Assembly (NCBI GenBank): GCA_028226535.1
Contig: JAOJEG010000026.1
Span: forward strand, 1-7,818
Reading direction: 5' to 3'
DNA length: 7,818 nt
Origin: Candidatus Pelagibacter sp.
GTDB lineage: Bacteria > Pseudomonadota > Alphaproteobacteria > Pelagibacterales > Pelagibacteraceae
Shown here piece by piece: positions 6,162 through 7,818 of this stretch (its first letter is position 1; each line of letters begins with the position of its first letter). Both the position numbers and the translations under genes were made by a program. A model generated the notes under the pieces. It ran no database searches. It was not told the origin of the DNA and saw only the letters and a program-made list of their open reading frames with translations.

Positions 6162-6863
6162 TTATTTATTTTCTTCAGCTGCTTTTTTATCGTCACCCTC
6201 TTTTTTTTCACCTTCAGCTGCTGGTTTGTCACCTTCTGCTGCTGCTTCTGCTCCAGCTTCTCCTTCTGCAGCCTCTGCTTCAGCTGGTTTTTCAGGTTCC
6301 TTCATTACAGTAGGTGCGGCTAATGTTGCTATAACAAAGTCTCTTCCTTTAATTGTTGGGGTTACATCTGTTTCTAAATTAATAGATGATATTTTGAAAC
6401 TTTCACCAATCTCAACGCCATCAAGATCAATTATTAAGTTTTCAGGAATTTTTTCACTTGGACATCTTAATTCTACTTTTCTTCTAACGATGTTTAAAAC
6501 TCCACCTCTCTTCAAGCCTGGAGATTTTTCATGGTTAATAAATTGAACAGGTACTTCAATTCTTATTTTTACACCTGGAACTACTCTTAAAAAGTCTACA
6601 TGAATAGGTTCATCTGAAATGATGTGGTATTTAATTTCTCTTGGAAGAACGTTTTGAGGTTTTCCATCAACATTTAAAGTAACTATATTGGATAGAAAAT
6701 TTTCTTTATCAATTAAAGATTTCAATAGTTTTTTTGAAATTGAAACTGTTTCATTTTGTGCTTCGCCACCATAAATTATGGCTGGCACACTACCATTATT
6801 TCTAAGCACACTAAGTTCGCCCTTAGTTTTTGTATTTCTAATGTTTGCGTCTAATGAAATCAT
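6162..6863 (-). CDS. rplY: 50S ribosomal protein L25 (general stress protein Ctc type)
   Basis: This is the long, CTC-type form of L25, which binds 5S rRNA in the large subunit. In the 233-residue protein, residues 1 to about 92 are the L25 5S-binding domain, with SVPAIIYGG at 25-33 and PIHVDFLRV at 86-94. Residues about 98-184 are the TL5/CTC beta domain, containing PGVKIRIEVPVQF and the conserved stretch around ELRCPSEKIP (131-140). Residues about 185-233 are a low-complexity tail of Ala, Glu, Gly and Lys with no predicted fold. E. coli L25 has only the first domain (94 residues). Similar acidic Ala/Glu tails are common in alphaproteobacterial L25. The gene sits between prs and pth, the same order as prs-ctc-pth in Bacillus. 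The tail DNA is visibly richer in G and C than its surroundings. Confidence 0.95.
   Translation of the reverse strand: MISLDANIRNTKTKGELSVLRNNGSVPAIIYGGEAQNETVSISKKLLKSLIDKENFLSNIVTLNVDGKPQNVLPREIKYHIISDEPIHVDFLRVVPGVKIRIEVPVQFINHEKSPGLKRGGVLNIVRRKVELRCPSEKIPENLIIDLDGVEIGESFKISSINLETDVTPTIKGRDFVIATLAAPTVMKEPEKPAEAEAAEGEAGAEAAAEGDKPAAEGEKKEGDDKKAAEENK
6208..6244. repeat. Two 16-bp near-identical repeats, 21-bp period, in the L25 tail
   Basis: TCACCTTCAGCTGCTG at 6208-6223 is repeated as TCACCTTCTGCTGCTG at 6229-6244, with one mismatch. The start-to-start distance is 21 bases, or seven codons. On the coding strand this gives the parallel heptads AAAEGDK and PAAEGEK in the L25 tail. The pattern suggests that the tail grew by short in-frame duplication, which is an inference. 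Confidence 0.7.
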
Positions 6864-6908
6864 AAAATCATGGGTTTTTAGCCCAAGTTCTTTAATAACT
6901 CAAGGTAA
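6864..6908 (-). promoter_or_regulatory. prs-rplY spacer with possible alternative hairpins ahead of rplY
   Basis: The 45-base spacer, read on the minus strand, can form two small hairpins that share bases. The first pairs CUUGAGUU (complement of 6904-6897) with AACUUGGG (6889-6882) around a 7-base loop: 8 pairs, three of them G-U. The second pairs UGGG (6885-6882) with CCCA (6874-6871) around CUAAAAA and sits 7 bases before the rplY ATG. They cannot form together because both use 6885-6882. No T-run follows, so neither looks like an intrinsic terminator. A four-codon reading frame, ATG ATT TTA TGA, starts at 6871 and its stop overlaps the rplY ATG. A regulatory role is speculative; the hairpins are weak. 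Confidence 0.2.
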
Positions 6909-7818
6909 TTATTTAAATAAATCTGAGACAGATGTTGAGTTAGATATTCTTTTAATTGCTTCTCCCATTAAGCCAGAAATTGGCAGAACCTCAATGTTTT
7001 TAGCACCCTTAATTTTATCAATGTTGTCAATTGTATCAGTAATAACAAGATTTTTGATTACAGAATTTTTAATTTTTTTTACAGCCTCACCACTTAATAC
7101 TCCATGTGTGATGTAAACATAAACTTCTTTCGCACCTCTATCTTTAAGCGCTTTTGCAGCGTTTACTATTGTTCCGCCTGAATCAATAATATCATCAACG
7201 ATTACACAAGTTTTTCCTTTAACATCTCCTATTACATTCATTACTTGTGATTGACCTGGCTTAGGTCTTCTCTTGTCAACAATTGCAAGTCCTACATTTA
7301 ATAGTTTTCCTAAAGCTCTAGCTCTTTCAGTTCCACCCACATCTGGAGCAACACAAATAATATCTTTATTTTTTATTTTTTTCTTTGCGTGTCTTGCAAA
7401 AATTGGAGTTGCAAATAAGTTATCAACAGGAATGTCAAAAAAACCTTGAATTTGACCAGCATGTAAATCAACTGTTACTACTCTATCTGCACCCGCTTTG
7501 GTAATTAGATTTGATACAAGTTTTGCTGAAATAGAAGTTCTTGGAACAACCTTTCTATCTTGTCTTGCATACCCAAAGTACGGAATGACAGCTGTAATAT
7601 TTTTTGCAGATGATCTTTTTAAAGCATCTATGCAAAGCAAAAGTTCCATTAGATTGTCATTAGCAGGCGATGAAATTGACTGAATAATAAAAATACTGTT
7701 TCCTCTTATATTTTCATTAATCTCAACATAAATTTCACCATCAGAAAAATTTCTGATGCTAGAATTTACCAATTTAGATTTTAAATATTTTGCAATATTT
7801 TTACTAAGAGGCTTATTA
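6909..7818 (-). CDS. prs: Ribose-phosphate pyrophosphokinase (PRPP synthetase), 5' partial
   Basis: Prs transfers pyrophosphate from ATP to ribose 5-phosphate, giving PRPP for purine, pyrimidine, NAD, His and Trp synthesis. The frame is open to the right edge and shows 302 residues starting [16 protein letters not shown], which aligns with the known Prs N-terminus. About 8-11 residues and the true start lie outside. The TTG at 7772-7770 is an internal Leu codon, not the start. Counting from the first visible residue: FSDGE at 24-28, ATP-site FGYARQDRK at 81-89, catalytic-region DLHA at 117-120, [11 protein letters not shown] near 157-167, and the PRPP-binding loop [10 protein letters not shown] at 207-216. 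It ends SVSDLFK. It is the first visible gene of the prs-rplY-pth-ychF cluster, 45 bases before rplY, so any promoter would lie beyond the window. Confidence 0.97.
   Translation of the reverse strand, partial: NKPLSKNIAKYLKSKLVNSSIRNFSDGEIYVEINENIRGNSIFIIQSISSPANDNLMELLLCIDALKRSSAKNITAVIPYFGYARQDRKVVPRTSISAKLVSNLITKAGADRVVTVDLHAGQIQGFFDIPVDNLFATPIFARHAKKKIKNKDIICVAPDVGGTERARALGKLLNVGLAIVDKRRPKPGQSQVMNVIGDVKGKTCVIVDDIIDSGGTIVNAAKALKDRGAKEVYVYITHGVLSGEAVKKIKNSVIKNLVITDTIDNIDKIKGAKNIEVLPISGLMGEAIKRISNSTSVSDLFK

Noticed and set aside
6154..6546. 130-codon plus-strand open frame rich in Ser, Ala and Pro
   Set aside because: It is the complement of the Ala/Glu-rich tail and body of rplY. GC-richer repeated codons on one strand leave the opposite strand free of stops. 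There is no family resemblance and no start context.
6778..7116. 112-codon plus-strand open frame with hydrophobic stretches
   Set aside because: It runs antisense across the rplY start, the spacer and the end of prs, all of which are firmly identified genes.
7498..7683. 61-codon plus-strand open frame opposite prs
   Set aside because: It is an antisense shadow of conserved Prs sequence.
1..7818. Search for a novel system: mobile element, CRISPR, defence or toxin genes, RNA genes
   Set aside because: Every stretch longer than 100 bases is covered by a recognised housekeeping gene with intact motifs. No terminal inverted repeats, spaced direct repeats, tRNA-like folds or unassigned genes were found.

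Overview
The window is a dense, strongly AT-rich stretch of bacterial chromosome. It resembles a streamlined marine alphaproteobacterium of the SAR11 / Candidatus Pelagibacter type. The grounds are very low GC by eye, A/T-biased codons, Lys/Asn/Ile-rich proteins, intergenic gaps of 1 to 91 bases, overlapping gene ends, and a typical alphaproteobacterial petABC cluster with a trmL-hemF pair beside it. The taxonomic call is an inference from these features, not the result of a search.

Layout from left to right. (1) The last 30 codons of a plus-strand gene, probably CCA tRNA nucleotidyltransferase, end at base 94. (2) A minus-strand cluster, read right to left as trmL, hemF, greA (1858 to 91), has gaps of 1 and 3 bases. 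(3) A 91-base divergent spacer (1859-1949) must hold the promoters of both flanking operons. (4) A plus-strand operon petA, petB, petC (1950-4511) encodes the full three-subunit catalytic core of the cytochrome bc1 complex. (5) A minus-strand cluster, read right to left as prs, rplY, pth, ychF (window end to 4488), is a gene order well known across bacteria. The last gene overlaps petC tail to tail by 24 bases. prs is cut by the right edge.

How the genes fit together. petABC builds the quinol:cytochrome c oxidoreductase of the respiratory chain, and divergent hemF supplies heme, needed for the two b hemes and the c1 heme. TrmL modifies tRNA and GreA rescues stalled RNA polymerase. prs makes PRPP for nucleotide, His and Trp synthesis; rplY, pth and ychF serve ribosome structure and function, peptidyl-tRNA recycling and a translation-linked ATPase. 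The window is therefore core housekeeping: translation and transcription maintenance plus respiration.

I found no mobile element, CRISPR array, RNA gene, prophage, defence gene or unrecognised large gene, and nothing that supports an undescribed system. The points worth a second look are small: a palindrome in the divergent promoter region, a possible two-state leader ahead of rplY, tail-to-tail gene overlaps without visible terminators, a repeat-built acidic tail on L25, and nine-base homopolymer runs inside genes.
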